Shown: one piece after another, positions 11,719 through 26,700 of the stretch
Layout of the letters: every line of letters starts with the position of its first letter
How positions within the stretch are numbered: the first letter of the stretch is position 1
Assembly (NCBI GenBank): GCA_032622095.1
Contig: CP136062.1
Span: 165,663,590-165,727,589 of the forward strand
DNA from: Siphonodentalium dalli
Lineage: Eukaryota; Mollusca; Scaphopoda; Gadilida; Siphonodentaliidae
Direction of reading: 5' to 3'
Length of the DNA stretch: 64,000 bases
Program-made: the position numbers and the translations under genes
Notes under the pieces: model-generated
The model's database searches: none
Seen by the model: the letters and a program-made list of their open reading frames with translations, nothing else
What the model was told of the DNA's origin: nothing

Positions 11719-14700
11719 TCATCTCACCATCACCATTATCATCATCAGCATCACCATCATCAGCACGATTATCATAGCAAATATAGCGACAGTTTGTTTT
11801 ACCCGTTTTAATATGTATGTATACAGCTAATGTATTGTAAAATAACATACTATTTACGCAATATATATGATTGGTATAAGAACAAAATATGTCTATATTT
11901 TAATATTATTTCCATGGATGTGAAAATTTATGGTGGAGTCTGCTAAAAAAAAAATCGCGGTCTCATTGCATGAGGACCATGACGACGTTGAATCCGTCGT
12001 TAAAGGTACTCAATCCGATCAGACGCTCCTAAATCGAAGATTCTGGTGAAGATGGATAACTCTAAAATCAAGTGGTTATTATTACCACTTGATTTTAGAG
12101 TTATCCATCTTCATCCGAATCTTCGCCCGGTTGACCACGTGCTTCTGGTACACAAACAATAGAAATAACAAACTTCAAAAATCGATATATGATCACTCTG
12201 AGCTTTGATGTGTGGGTTCCTCGACTTGAATCAAATATTGTTTACCCCCGAAGCCAAAGAAATAGTAATTTAGGAGCGTCTGATCGGATTGAGTACCTTT
12301 AATTGCTTTTATTATAATATATACATGTTCTTGAATAAATTAACAATTTAGATTTTTTCATACTGCATGTTCCAGTTATATTATCTCTGCGCACATCAGT
12401 AAACAGATATCGATGCAGTTATCTCCCTGGGAGAAAAGTTAATTCCCAGGAGAAAAGTTTTCTCCCTGGGAGAAAAGTTAATTCCCGGGAGAAAAGTTAT
12501 CTCCCAGGTGGAAAGTAAAAAGAAAATATTTTAATGAATATATATAAAAAAAATTAATAAAAAAGGAAATATTTTAATGAATATATAACAAAAATTAAAT
12601 GGCCCTAATAGGCTTCCGTAGTAAACAGATATCGATGCACACACATCGGAACGAATGTAATCATGTAATTTGTTTACGGTTCGATCGTGCGTGGCCGGTC
12701 ATCTGCAGTGATTTGCGGAAACTCGTGCACGGGTAGGTGGAGTATGACGGATACAACGGCCATTTATGACCACATTGGCTCAAGGCGAGTGGTAACGCTA
12801 TATATATGGGGAGAGCAGAAGCAAAACCAGGTGAAGATTGTTCCATGTAAAGCTCACGTGCCCATGCCTGGCTTCACGAAACCGAAATATCAATTACCGA
12901 AGTGGCAAAGCGACAACGGTCAGAAAGAACATAAATTCTAATGATGTATTACCCTATTCGAGATTATTATCGGTAGTGTAGTTCTTCATGTGAAAGGTGT
13001 CGATTGTAACATTTCTTTACCACCCTTCACTGTGAAAAAATCCCGTAAAACTTTACGGCATAAAGGGCCGGCAACTATGATACAGTTGGAACGAGCCATA
13101 ATCTTTATACGGTAAATCCGTTCATGTAATTGAACGGTACATTCCTACAATAAATTGTATTGTTATCCTTCATCCCATTTTCCTCTCTTCTGATTGGCTG
13201 AGAGTGCGTCACATGGCGGGCCGTAAATCACCCTATTTCCCAGTAAATCTATTTCGGCACAATCCCGCGTAAATAGCGACATTTCTGTTAAAAATGTAAT
13301 TTTTCTGTAAATATCACTGGTATCATGCTTGTCAAATTCGATATATTTTAATCCTTGTCGCCAATGCTTTATGATCGAACACGTTTACTCGAAAGTTACC
13401 GGCGCAAATATATTGGTTTATATATAAGTTAGACACATCCGGATATTTACCCGAGCGAAATAGAGGGTAACACTAAAATTCGTATTGCATTGAATAGTGT
13501 ATTGTATTCATCACCTTATGTTATAATGTGCTATCAGCGCCAGAAAACAAAAGAAAATCCAATATAAATCTAACCACAACTTCTTAGCACGAGCTATAGT
13601 CTTCGAAATCGAGTCGGTGGTGCTTACGGTCAATTCCACGGTATTTCCACAGTAATGGCCGCGACTGAGAATTTATACCAATTCCACGGGTTCTTTTACC
13701 ATAAAAATTACGGGATTTGCTGACAGTGTTGGTACACACGGGTAATTCTTGCCACTTGCTGAACAAAGGCACACGCTGTGTATTGTACCCTTTCTTTCCC
13801 GAAGACACTCTTGCTTGTATTTTTCAGTAATAAAGGACAATGCTGCTTGTATTTTTCAGTAATAAAGGACAATGCTGCTTGTATTTTTTCAGTAATAAAG
13901 GACAATGTTGCTTGTATTTTTCAGTAATAAAGGACAATGTTGCTTGTATATTTCAGTAATAACGGACAATGTTGCTTGCTACACAACGAAAGGGCCGGCG
14001 ATAGCAGCTTGTATCAATACAAAGCTATTGAATCAGATCCCGACTCTGACAACGAACGTCACTCAACTCAAATGGATTATGTGCAGGCAAGAGCTTCAAG
14101 GAGTTTTATAATATGGTTCTCCAATTATTTATAAAAGAATACATTGAATGGTATATTATTCATCAGGTGTCAGCTATATGATACACGTGCAGACTGATTC
14201 CCATCCATTGGTGGGACATGTTCCGATAATAAGTTCAACAAACGGTCTATGATAGTTTGTTTAAATTATTGTCCGCATATTTCCTTATGGAACTGCATGC
14301 ACATGTACATATACATGAGTAATTAAAAAACAAAGGGTCAATGGCAGTTTGTTTAAATTGTTATCTGCACATTTCCTTATGGAACTACATGTACATGTAC
14401 CTATACATGAGTAATTAAAAAACAAAGGGTCAATGGCAGTTTGTTTAAATTGTTATCTGCACATTTCCTTATGGAACTACATGTACATGTACCTATACAT
14501 GAGTAATTAAAAAACAAAGGGTCAATGGCAGTTTGTTTAAATTGTTATCTGCACATTTCCTAATGGAACTGCATGTACATGTACCTATACATGAGTAATT
14601 TAAAAACAAACGGTCTATGGTAGTTTGTTTAAATTGTTATCTGCACATTTCCTAATGGAACTGCATGTACATGTACTTATACATGAGTAATTAAAAAACA

Positions 14701-17700
14701 AAGGGTCAATGGCCCGTGGCGATTTTAAGGCTCAAATTATTGTATTGTATAGATTTACAATAGTATACCTCTTTGTCGTCATATTAAATCCAGGTCCGGT
14801 TGTCGGAAGAGGACCACCAAGTTTATATACGGATTTATACATGTATATGGCTCTGACAAAATTACTTAATTCATAGAAATTACCACTTTTGGGCGCGAAA
14901 AGGGGACTTTTCTACCAGTTGTTTATACGACATGTACGCACGCGAATTATAATTATAATAAGGTATGCTTTGCTTGATACCACTGTTCTCAAATTTCGCG
15001 TTACTAATTTTCGCTAAGTTTTGAATTCCCGCATCTATAAATTATATAGCCATGAGAATTCAAAACTTGCAAAATCCATTTTCGTAAAAGTCTCAAATTT
15101 GATACAGCATCAGTTCTTATTCGTACCGGAATTTGAAGATACATGTATACATGTCTATATTAAACATCATCACGATGCATTTACATCGTGTAGAACATAA
15201 CAGCATCCAGAGACAGGGGGTTGACATTTCAAACCAATAATAGATTGAAGTTGTTATCGTACATGTTGTTTGATTTTTCCAACAATTATATAGTACCGTA
15301 TACTAGCGGGGAATCAATTATATAGTACCGTATACTAGCGGGGAATCAATTATATAGTACCGTATAACTAGCGGGGAATCAATTATATAGTACCGAATAC
15401 TAGCGGGGAATCAATTATATAGTACCGTATACTAGCGGGGAATCAATTATATAGTACCGTATACTAGCGGGGAATCAATTATATAGTACCGTATAACTAG
15501 CGGGGAATCAATTATATAGTACCGTATAACTAGCGGGGAATCAATTATATAGTACCGTATACTAGCGGGGAATCAATTATATAGTACCGTATAACTAGCG
15601 GGGAATCAATTATATAGTACCGAATACTAGCGGGGAATCAATTATATAGTACCGTATACTAGCGGGGAATCAATTATATAGTACCGTATACTAGCGGGGA
15701 ATCAATTATATAGTACCGTATAACTAGCGGGGAATCAATTATATAGTACCGTATACTAGCGGGGAATCAATTATATAGTACCGTATAACTAGCGGGGAAT
15801 CAATTATATAGTACCGTGTAACTAGCGGGGAATCAATTATATAGTACCGTATACTAGCGGGGAATCAATTATATAGTACCGTATACTAGCGGGGAATCAA
15901 TTATATAGTACCGTATACTAGCGGGGAATCAATTATATAGTACCGTATACTAGCGGGGAATCAATTATATAGTACCGTATACTAGCGGGGAATCAATTAT
16001 ATAGTACCGTATAACTAGCGGGGAATCAATTATATAGTACCGTATACTAGCGGTGAATCAATTATATAGTACCGAGTACCGTATACTAGCGGGGAATCAA
16101 TTATATAGTACCGTATACTAGCGGGGAATCAATTATATAGTACCGTATACTAGCGGGGAATCAATTATATAGTACCGTATACTAGCGGGGAATCAATTAT
16201 ATAGTACCGTATACTAGCGGGGAATCAATTATATAGTACCGTATACTAGCGGGGAATCAATTATATAGTACCGTATACTAGCGGGGAATCAATTATATAG
16301 TACCGTATAACTAGCGGGGAATCAATTATATAGTACCGTATACTAGCGGGGAATCAATTATATAGTACCGTATACTAGCGGGGAATCAATTATATAGTAC
16401 CGTATACTAGCGGGGAATCAATTATATAGTATATTAGCGGGGAATCAATTATATAGTACCGTATACTAGCGGGGAATCAATTATATAGTACCGTATACTA
16501 GCAGGGAATCAATTATATAGTACCGTATACTAGCGGGGAATCAATTATATAGTATATTAGCGGGGAATCAATTATATAGTACCGTATATTAGCGGGGAAT
16601 CAATTATATAGTATATTAGCGGGGAATCAATTATATAGTACCGTATACTAGCAGGGAATCAATTATATAGTATATTAGCGGGGAATCAATTATATAGTAC
16701 CGTATACTAGCAGGGAATCAATTATATAGTACCGTATACTAGCGGGGAATCAATTATATAGTATATTAGCGGGGAATCAATTATATAGTACCGTATACTA
16801 GCGGGGAATCAATTATATAGTATATTAGCGGGGAATCAATTATATAGTACCGTATACTAGCAGGGAATCAATTATATAGTACCGTATACTAGCGGGGAAT
16901 CAATTATATAGTATATTAGCGGGGAATCAATTATATAGTACCGTATACTAGCGGGGAATCAATTATATAGTATATTAGCGGAGAATATGTTGTTCTTACA
17001 TTTGCATATTTTCCGACTTTTGGTCAAAAGTTTGGACTGAACTGGCATCAGTTGGAAATTTTCCAAGTTTAGGGGTAGTACTGGGTTGGAATTTTCCACA
17101 ATTGGAAAGTTTGAGGCCAGTCTAGATGCTATAATTTTGCAATTGTCTTGTTTGGATTTCAAACTTTTCTCATTCCCTGTGTTCTGGTCCTTCCCAGTGG
17201 CCAGTAAAAAAACTGCTAATTGATTTAAGAAAAAACAAATCGGGGTGCGAATTTTCCTGGCATTCGACCGCTAGATGTTAGGGTTTTGCAATTTTCATGT
17301 TGGACATTCCAATGCATGTGGACCCACCCGCCCTCAACGCGACGGAAACCCGCTAGCCGCGTCATGACTGCATCACCAATGTTTTGAGAAGTTGGCTGTT
17401 TAAATGCTCCAAATAATTATTCTGACATTGATAATATTTATAGACATCATTGAAATGAACTCGAAATGATTAAAAAAAAACACAACCGCGTATACATGTA
17501 TATGACCTCATAAAAAATCAACATTTTGCTGCGGCTTGTGTTGACATAACTAATTCTGTTTTGGTCAGGGTGTCACTCCAGTGTTGTCTTGGGGTCTTGC
17601 ATCTTCCGTGCATCTGCATGCAGGCTGTGTAATGTGTATTTCTTCTAGAAGCATTGAAACATCGAAAATGTTACCACGATTTATCGCTTTATATGTTAGT

Positions 17701-20700
17701 AATGATTTTGTTGCTGGTTGCCCGCATGTGAATATATAGAAGCATATATACAAGCAGGCCTAATTATCTAATTCAATCCAGCATTCAGTATAAAGTGTGT
17801 AAATCATCAACACAACACCCTTGTTTTCTTTATGGTTTAGTATCGATAAACTCAGGATTCGTATATTAATGTCCGCTCAGTTTTGAATTAGCACTTGATT
17901 TTAGAGTTAGCCATCTGTATGTGCAAGACCGTCCGTTTGTTTTTTGTTTTTTCAAATCAAATAATTTTATTAGGGTTGTTCAAAACGCTTTGTTTTAGCT
18001 TGTCCGTGCGATTGGATTAATATAAAAACAATTTTGATTGTTGGGTATGCCTTCTACTCCGTATAGGAAATGAAAGCCGCGTGAAAATACTTAAATATCG
18101 TTAAATATCGATCCTGTCTTCGATGAAAAATGGACAACCATGGAAATAATGGTTGGCATTTTCAATACTTAAATTACAGGTATAAATAGGAGTTTCAGAT
18201 ATATGGTTTCGGAAAATATCTTAATTGAGTTCGCTATAACAGGTATCGAATTTGGAATGTATCATATTTATTTTCCTTCTCCCAGTATGAAAGTAGGGCG
18301 GGGGCTTTAGTAATGGGTCTATCATCCTAAGGCTGACCTTGAAGTCAGAATTATTGGTTTCTTTAACTCTATATCTTGGTACTCCATTCCATTCTAAGAC
18401 GATTGGGGAGAGAACAGATTGTTTAAAGTGTTCCTTGTTTGCGTAATATTGATAGAACCTATCAGGGAATTTTGATTATATCCAGTGCGTTCGCCATATT
18501 ATGCTGGGAGCAGATTGTTTAAGTATAATGGACATTCCTCGTAGATAAGGAATATGTGACGATGTTGTCCGTGTCTCTCTGTTGTGCGCCACCCAACCTC
18601 TTGTCATAATTTATTTAATGATACCGAAAGGTTTAAAGATGGATTATCTCTTTAGATAACACATTTGAAATAGTTGCGTGGGTATAAAATAATAAATATG
18701 AACTGAAGACCCCTGTCCGGAAAGGCTTCTATCAATTAATATTGATTTGATTTCGAATATTTTATTGGGACCGTTTATTTGTCTATTTTTAGAACAGACA
18801 ATTCGGGTGATACCATATTGCGATATAGAGCATTGTTATTTTCCTCTGACTACGTACCGAACGTCAAATGTCCCAGATTGATTGCTTGTATTGTTTTATT
18901 CCATAATTATAAGCGATAATGAGTATAATTAACGTTTATTTGTGACAATATTACACAATACAATTTCTGGTGTCTGTTAACAGTAACCACTATTGTTCGT
19001 TAGCTAAACAACCACACCTTTTTAGACCAGAAAATATTCGAAATATAATTAATATTAATCGATAGAAGCATTTCCGGACGGGAGTCTTCTATTCAGATCT
19101 AATTTTAATACCCCGGTAACTATATAATACATGTTTACAAAGAGTTAATCCACCTTTAAACCGGTGACAATTCGCGCGGCATCTTTGTGTACTCGATCGA
19201 GTTTAGCCAATAAGTAGTCTGGTGCAGACCCCCAATCAGCATCACCATAGTCTGAAATTGGAAGTATATACGCGTCATATTATTTTTCAAGGCTTTTTCT
19301 ATCTAGATTGTTCTAAAATTTCCTCAAGTGTGATAGTCTAATGTGCCTATTCCATGTCTTTTCCCCTGTTCGGGTGACCCATCTTTACCAATTTTCCTAC
19401 ATAAGGAACGCTCTTTATTGCTTACATTTGTCCCTTTAAGTCGTCTTGTGTCAACGGCATCTATCTCCTGACACTCTACGGGTCAATTTATCACCGTGTT
19501 TTAATTTTCACCGACAGATTGCAACCATTTTTGATATATCGTTAATTATTTAATTAAATAAAATAAATTATAAGTGCCCTTTTAAGAAATCTGATGTCAA
19601 CGGTACCTATCTAATAATATTCCCCGATTCAAATTATCCACATGTAAAAAAAATTCAGCTACTAGGATCCAGCCGTTTCTGTATAAACAATCAGTAGATT
19701 AAATGCAAATTGCGACAGTCTTTAAAGTTTGACACTGTGTGTCGCTAGTAATCCCTCATGTGACGTCATATGAGGGAAGATTGACGATTCAGACTGCATA
19801 ATCGATCGAGGAATATTCAATCGCGTGAATCGGCATGACTTCAGTTACGGCGGCCTATCACAGACAGCTTTTCGGCAACGTGCTCATTGGATTAGCGGGC
19901 ATCGATACTGACTGAGAAACGCTACATCTGTGTAATCCTTTAAATACGAGTACTGTAATGTATTGGCAATGCCAGGTGTACACACATGTATAGTGTGGAG
20001 GATCAAACGGCTCATGTCCGTTTAGCAATGCCAGGTATACAATCATACATACGTACTATGTGGAGGATCACACGTACGGCTCATGTCCGTTTAGCAATGC
20101 CAGGTATACAATCATACATGTACTATGTGGAGGATCACACGACTCATGTCCGTTTAGCAATGCCAGGTATACAATCATACATGTACTATGTGGAGGATCA
20201 CACGGCTCATGTCCGGTTGGCAATGCCAGGTATACATACATGTACTATGTGGAGGATCACACGGCTCATGTCCGGTTGGCAATGCCAGGTATACATACAT
20301 GTACCATGTGGAGGGTCAAACGGCCCATGTCCGGTTGGCAATGCCAGGTATACATACATGTACTATGTGGAGGATCACACGGCTCATGTCCGGTTGGCAA
20401 TGCCAGGTATACATACATGTATTATCTGGAGGATCACACGGCTCATGTCAGGTTGGTAATGCCAGGTATACACACATATATTATGTGGAGGATCACACGG
20501 CTCATGTCCGGTTGGTAATGCCAGGTATACACACATGTATTATGTGGAGGATCACACGGCTCATGTCCGGTTGGTAATGCCAGGTATACACGCATGCATT
20601 ATGTGGAGGATCACACGGCTCATGTCCGGTTGGTAATGCCAGGTATACACGCATGTATTATGTGGAGGGTCACACGGCTCATGTCCGGTTGGTAATGCCA

Positions 20701-23700
20701 GGTATACACACATGTATTATGTGGAGGATCACACGGCTCATTTCCGGTTGGTAATGCCAGGTATACACGCATGTATTATGTGGAGGATCACACGGCTCAT
20801 GTCCGGTTGGTAATGCCAGGTATACACGCATGTATTATGTGGAGGGTCACACGGCTCATGTCCGGTTGGTAATGCCAGGTATACACGCATGTATTATGTG
20901 GAGGGTCACACGGCTCATGTCCGTTTGGTAATGCCAGGTATACACACATGTATTATGTGGAGGAACAAACGGCTCATGTCCGTTTAGCAATGCCAGGTAT
21001 ACACACATGTATAGTGTGGAGGATCAAACGGCTCATGTCCATTTGGCAATGCCAGGTATACACACATGTATTATGTGGAGGGTCAAACGGCTCATGTCCG
21101 GTTGGCAATGCCAGGTATACACACATGTATTATGTGGAGGGTCAAACGGCTCATGTCTGTTTGGCAATGCCAGGTATACACACATGTATAGTGTGGAGGA
21201 TCAAACGGCTCATGTCAATTTGGCAATGCCAGGTATACACACATGTATTATGTGGAGGGTCAAACGGCTCATGTCTGTTTGGCAATGCCAGGTATACACA
21301 CATGTATTATGTGGAGGATCAAACCGCTCATGTTCGTTTGGCAATGCCGTGGATACCATCCTCAACAAAGTCGAGATGCAGTTGATGTCAAAGATAACAG
21401 AGTGTGCTTATCTCGTTTTCCCTGGCTGTAATATGCGAGTGTCATTTCAGATTATACGATGCCACGTCAAATTGCTATGATGAAATGGCAAGCTGCAGTC
21501 AAGAGTTGGTCACCGTAACAAAGACCTATCTCGACAAGATGGCACCAAAGCACTGCCAAGCGGTAAGCATAGTAACTCAGTGTGGTATGTATACCGCGTA
21601 TCCCACACTCAACATAACACTGCCAAGCGGTAAGCATAGTAACCCCATGTGGTATTATACACGGCGTATCCCACACTAGACATAACACTGCCAAGCGGTA
21701 AGCATAGCTGCATAGTAACTCCATGTGGTGTTATACACGGCGTATCCCACACTCAACATAACACTGCCAAGCGGTATAAACATGATAACTCCGTGGGGTA
21801 TGTATAGGTTACAAACAACCAATTATTTTCCATAGGCGACAATGTTAACTAGAAGTCCCGCCGGCCATGGGTTAATCCTATTTGAACTTCAAGATGTAAA
21901 TTTTCCCTATAAGAACGCCAACCGCTGCACAAGTCTGTGACAACAACCGCGCCCTTTTCGGTATTTTGTTTTTCAAACGATAACCTTGCATTTCCACAAC
22001 TACCCCATTTACTGCACAAAAATCAGCAGCATAAAAATACCCAGACCCCTTCCATGACCTCTGGTCCACCACCACACTCTTCCTGAACATCTGAACATAC
22101 ATGATCGCCATATTTACGTAGGCTATGATTTCTGTTCCCACCTATATGATAATCAATCAAGCAGTAGCCAGATTTTGTTATGCTGACTCGAGTTACCCTA
22201 CACAAATTCAAGACGCGTAACTATATATGTGTTGATTGCAACCTATACGGCGTATCCCACACTCAATCTAGTACTGCCAAGCGGTATATTTTTATATCAC
22301 CATAGTTTTGACAAGTGGCAAATTATATTTCTTATCACCATAGTATTGCCAAGCTATATAGGTATAGAGTAACACCATGTGCTACTCATATCATTACCAA
22401 GCGGCGAGTTTATAGCCACCTCATGCATGTGATACGTGTATATCGAACTCACCATTGTCAGTGTAACTTATGCGAGGATCTGTCTCATACCAGGGTTGCG
22501 GCAGATATTAGCTAGGCACAGATTTCCTTTCTTATGAAGTGTAGAACGTCTAAAAATTATAATATTTTGACATGTTTAAATTTGATAACTTCAAACTTTA
22601 AACTTGTTTTGCTGTAGACGTAGTTTTGATTTAATTGTACACAATATCGTGTTAACAAGGTACTCATGAGTCATTGTATAACATTATGTTGTACCAGTTA
22701 ACAGATCATGTGATGTGTACCATGCATGCATGCTATTAGTGTTGTATTAGCGAGGCTTAACCACCTGTATGTGTAACGTGCGTTGTCATTACCAATGGAA
22801 TTCACCTGACTGTTGTGACCATTTCGCTATACGCACTCGGTCAAACAATCGAATGAGCGATCACCGCTGTGCAGACAGTATGACCATTGGATTTGCCTGC
22901 GCGAAAACAAGCCTATTTTCGGTGAAGCCTGTTAAACCTATCGGTGTTCGTAGCCAGCTTATACTCACCACAGACTAGTATTTACATGTTTTATATATCA
23001 CGATGAGCCGATATCTATAAGTTGGTATGTTTGGCGCCGTAAAATAATGTGACTGTTCCCGTCAAGTGCATATCCATAGCAAAACCATGGCAACACGCGT
23101 TACAAGTTACATGTACGTGAGACTACATCTTGCCATTAACTCTGATTTGTCTGAACTAGTTTCGACACAACGACAACGTCATCTGAAGGTTGAAGGTCCC
23201 TCTAATCAATAAGTGATTAAAATTCATTAGTATACCCTCATTACGAGTTATGGATGTATATAGCGTGTCCGTCCGTCGTACCGTACGTCCGTTCGTCCTT
23301 GGACAAAGAAAAAGCCCCTAGCCCATAAACCTCTAATGTTGATGGTACCGTCGGGTCTTCTGCCTGTCCGCGCATATATGTTGGGTATATATTAAGTGAT
23401 ATGGTGTATGATAAACTAGTCATTACGTCGTTATTGTTTCATAAGTGGTTATACTTAATTTGAAAACTGTTCAGAAAGATATAAAGTAACATTGTAACAT
23501 CTTGAAAATACCAATTAAGTCTGGACAGTCCAAAATTAGTATATGTGACCCGCCATATCAAATCCAGTCGTAAGTCGGGATTTTTTTTACCCTGTGCCAA
23601 TGCATTCTCTTATATATGCGAGTCGACCATAGGTCGCCTCGCATATATAAGAGAATCCATTGGCCTAACAATTTTTTCACAATTATAATAATTTTTTCTT

Positions 23701-26700
23701 GTATTCTTTAACAATTTTATAATTTTACCCATACAGAGCCCCAGACAAACATGAGCAGACGAAACTCTTCTATATGCTTCTATATATGTGTGGGGCTCCC
23801 TGCAGGGTAATGGGTGTTTTTTATTTAATGTCCTAAAAGTTGTAAGAAACATTTATTTAAAAAACATGATAACAAATTGCAGGGTAAAAATAAATCCCGA
23901 CTTACGACTGGATTTGCTATGGCGGATCACATATTGTCTTGGGCCACTTGGGTCATTTTTGAGTTGATTCTCTTGCATGATATGAACTATATTCAATTCG
24001 TCTAACATGGTTCATTTCCGTATACAATAAGCGGAAGGTGTTTTTGTGCGAATCAAGCACATTTATATATATCCAGCAACCACGTGATCCTATCCACCCA
24101 GGGGAAAAAATACTCATTAATGTTCAAATGTAGGCGCAATTTTGTCCTAGCTTGTATTTTGCGGTCATATTTTGTTTAAACTTTGCACGGTTTGTTTAGT
24201 GCATGCGATTGATCATGCCACCAAGCGTAAGTACGTTTTCTCTCTTGAATCTTGGCTGGTCCATTTTAAATCTCAATAATAATCTATAAATATGGGGATC
24301 TGAACATAGGTAATACCCGTACTTTCATAATTATAACACTGTGGAGCGACTTACAGTTGGCGAGTTAACATTTACATGTAGATCATGCCATGAATCTCTA
24401 CTTTGGCTAACGCCCGCAGAGATCATATTCCGCCATTACAAAACCTGGGAACTTTTTGAAGTTTTGACAGGGAAACTTATAACGTTGAACAAATAACGCA
24501 GTGAATATATTTCTTAGTTATTACATGTTCCTTAATAAAGTACTTCAAAGTAGGTGAAGGTACCATCTCGAAATTGCACGATTTAAGAGACTTTGTGAGC
24601 GATTTTGCTTTGTGTCGCTTACAATTATGGAATTTCTCCTGGGTAATTAATTCAATGTGTATTGCGATTATCGACATAACAAAAGTCACAGAAAAGCGTG
24701 CAATCTCGAGCTGGGACCACTCCCTAGTGTGAAGTAGATTTTTGAGAAATGCGTATTAACAAAGAAATATATCACTTGCCTTGTTTGTTTATGCAATGTT
24801 TTAAAGTTCCCTGTCAGAACTGGTCAGAACATTAAAGTGTTTCCAGGTTTTGTACAGGTGGAATATGATCTTCACGGGCGTTAGCCAGAGTAGAGGTTCA
24901 TGGCATGATCTAATTTACATTTTGATTTTATTCATTTCAGAATTATAAATCGGTGGAGCGGTGTACTGTTGGCGTCTACGGAGATCCCCACCTGCGTCTT
25001 TGTGGAGAATTGTCTTTGCAGACATGCGCAGCTGCTGGACAGCAGATTTATCTGAAAAACAGCGTACTTGAGTTGAAAGGGAATAACGTTGCGATAACAG
25101 GCCATAATTCATCTCCGGTTCCTACAACTCTCCAAGAAGTGAGTTCTATAAAGAAATGTAGCTTGAATCTGTCCGAAACTGCCTGTATAATTTCTAAATG
25201 GCTTACTCCAACATTAATTGTCCTGGTAAACTTTTCAAAACTAAATATTCCACGAATTGTACATGTACATAATTATATGTCATGTACATATATGTTGAGC
25301 ATCTCCAACGAGTTATGTTGGGATATAAGTTTTTATGAAACGAGTTTGATAAATTTGATTCACAACGAGTTTCATAAAATCTTCTATCCCAACCTAATGA
25401 GTTGAGGATATTGTAGATCGCATGAAAAAAACTATAGAGCTTTATGCCTTTTTAACAAACAGAATCCTTAAAACAAGCTTTATAATGCATACATTTACAC
25501 CGTTGGCTGAGACGCTTCACAACCGTCTTCGAGTATTGCGCACTCAGATTTTCGACGAAATTTGCCTCTTTGTTTTTGTGTCTATTTTTGTTAGTGCAAC
25601 AAAGATGGACAATAATTTAACTTTAATGAACAAATCAATCAGTTCACCTTGTCTGAATGATTGGTGTGTCATGCGCGGCATTTCAAAATAGTATTAATTC
25701 GCCTAATCAATGTAAAGTAATTTTGTTGGCGCGCTGCCAAGTTGGCGGAAAGCTCTCGCTTATTCGTCAACAGTGATATATACACTATATATATAGAATA
25801 CACCCATAGTAACCGAGATTACCAAATATTCACAACGAATGGAATTGTGGTTTTAACCACGAGCCTTTTTGGCGAGTGGTTAAAACCACAATACCATGAG
25901 TGGTGAACATTTTGTACTCTCGGCTACTATGCGTGTATTTTATTTATGCCATAATTTTTATTTTTGTTATTTTGTTTGCGAATTCAACTACCCCACTGTT
26001 TACTTTGAATGTGGATCCTCACCCAGAGACACAAACACGACGCTTTACGGAATGTGCGTCACGCGTAGTGATGCTTATATTAACGTCATCCTGTTTCTGA
26101 GCGATCGTCACTTGGAATTATCATTCATATATAGCACTAGCAAGCTACATTTGATTGAAATTCAAGCAATTTTCCTCATATATAATTGATATCATGACAA
26201 CTTCCAATTTTAAATGAATGTGACATAGGAACTATTTTGCTAACTACGATGTAGTTCTACTAAGGGTATACACGTTTAACACATGAAATTACATTTGAAA
26301 ATTTACACCCACAGTAGACATTTATACCCACAGTAGGAAGCTGTATACCCACAGTAGGGTGTAAAGATGAAGTTTATAAAATGGGTGTTATACACACAAT
26401 AGAACAGGCAATTATGGTATAAAAGGAAATATGTAATGGGTTTTTAATGATATAATAGGGGTTTCATGTGATATATAGATGTATTATCAAACTAATGAAC
26501 TATACCCGGACAATAGAGATCCTTTAACCAGTTATACTATAGTAAATTGATTATCACACCAAGTTAAAAAGTGTACATTGAAATGGTCTAATATTGATTT
26601 GGAGGGGTGCAGGTATAATATAAACAGACGACAGATAAATAAACGTACAGAAGGAGTCCTATTTATTGAGGGAAATATTCAAATAAAGAGTTCAACAAAC

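Noticed and set aside
10881-11848. Met/Ile/Asp/His-only open frames
   Set aside because: Translation of a triplet microsatellite.
15281-16985. CRISPR-like repeat arrays (32-, 31- and 29-bp units)
   Set aside because: Units are directly adjacent with no unique spacers, and the context is animal intron or intergenic DNA.
19986-21480. Overlapping 130-160-codon frames over the 59-bp array
   Set aside because: All three frames are open because of the repeat; none has a coding signature.
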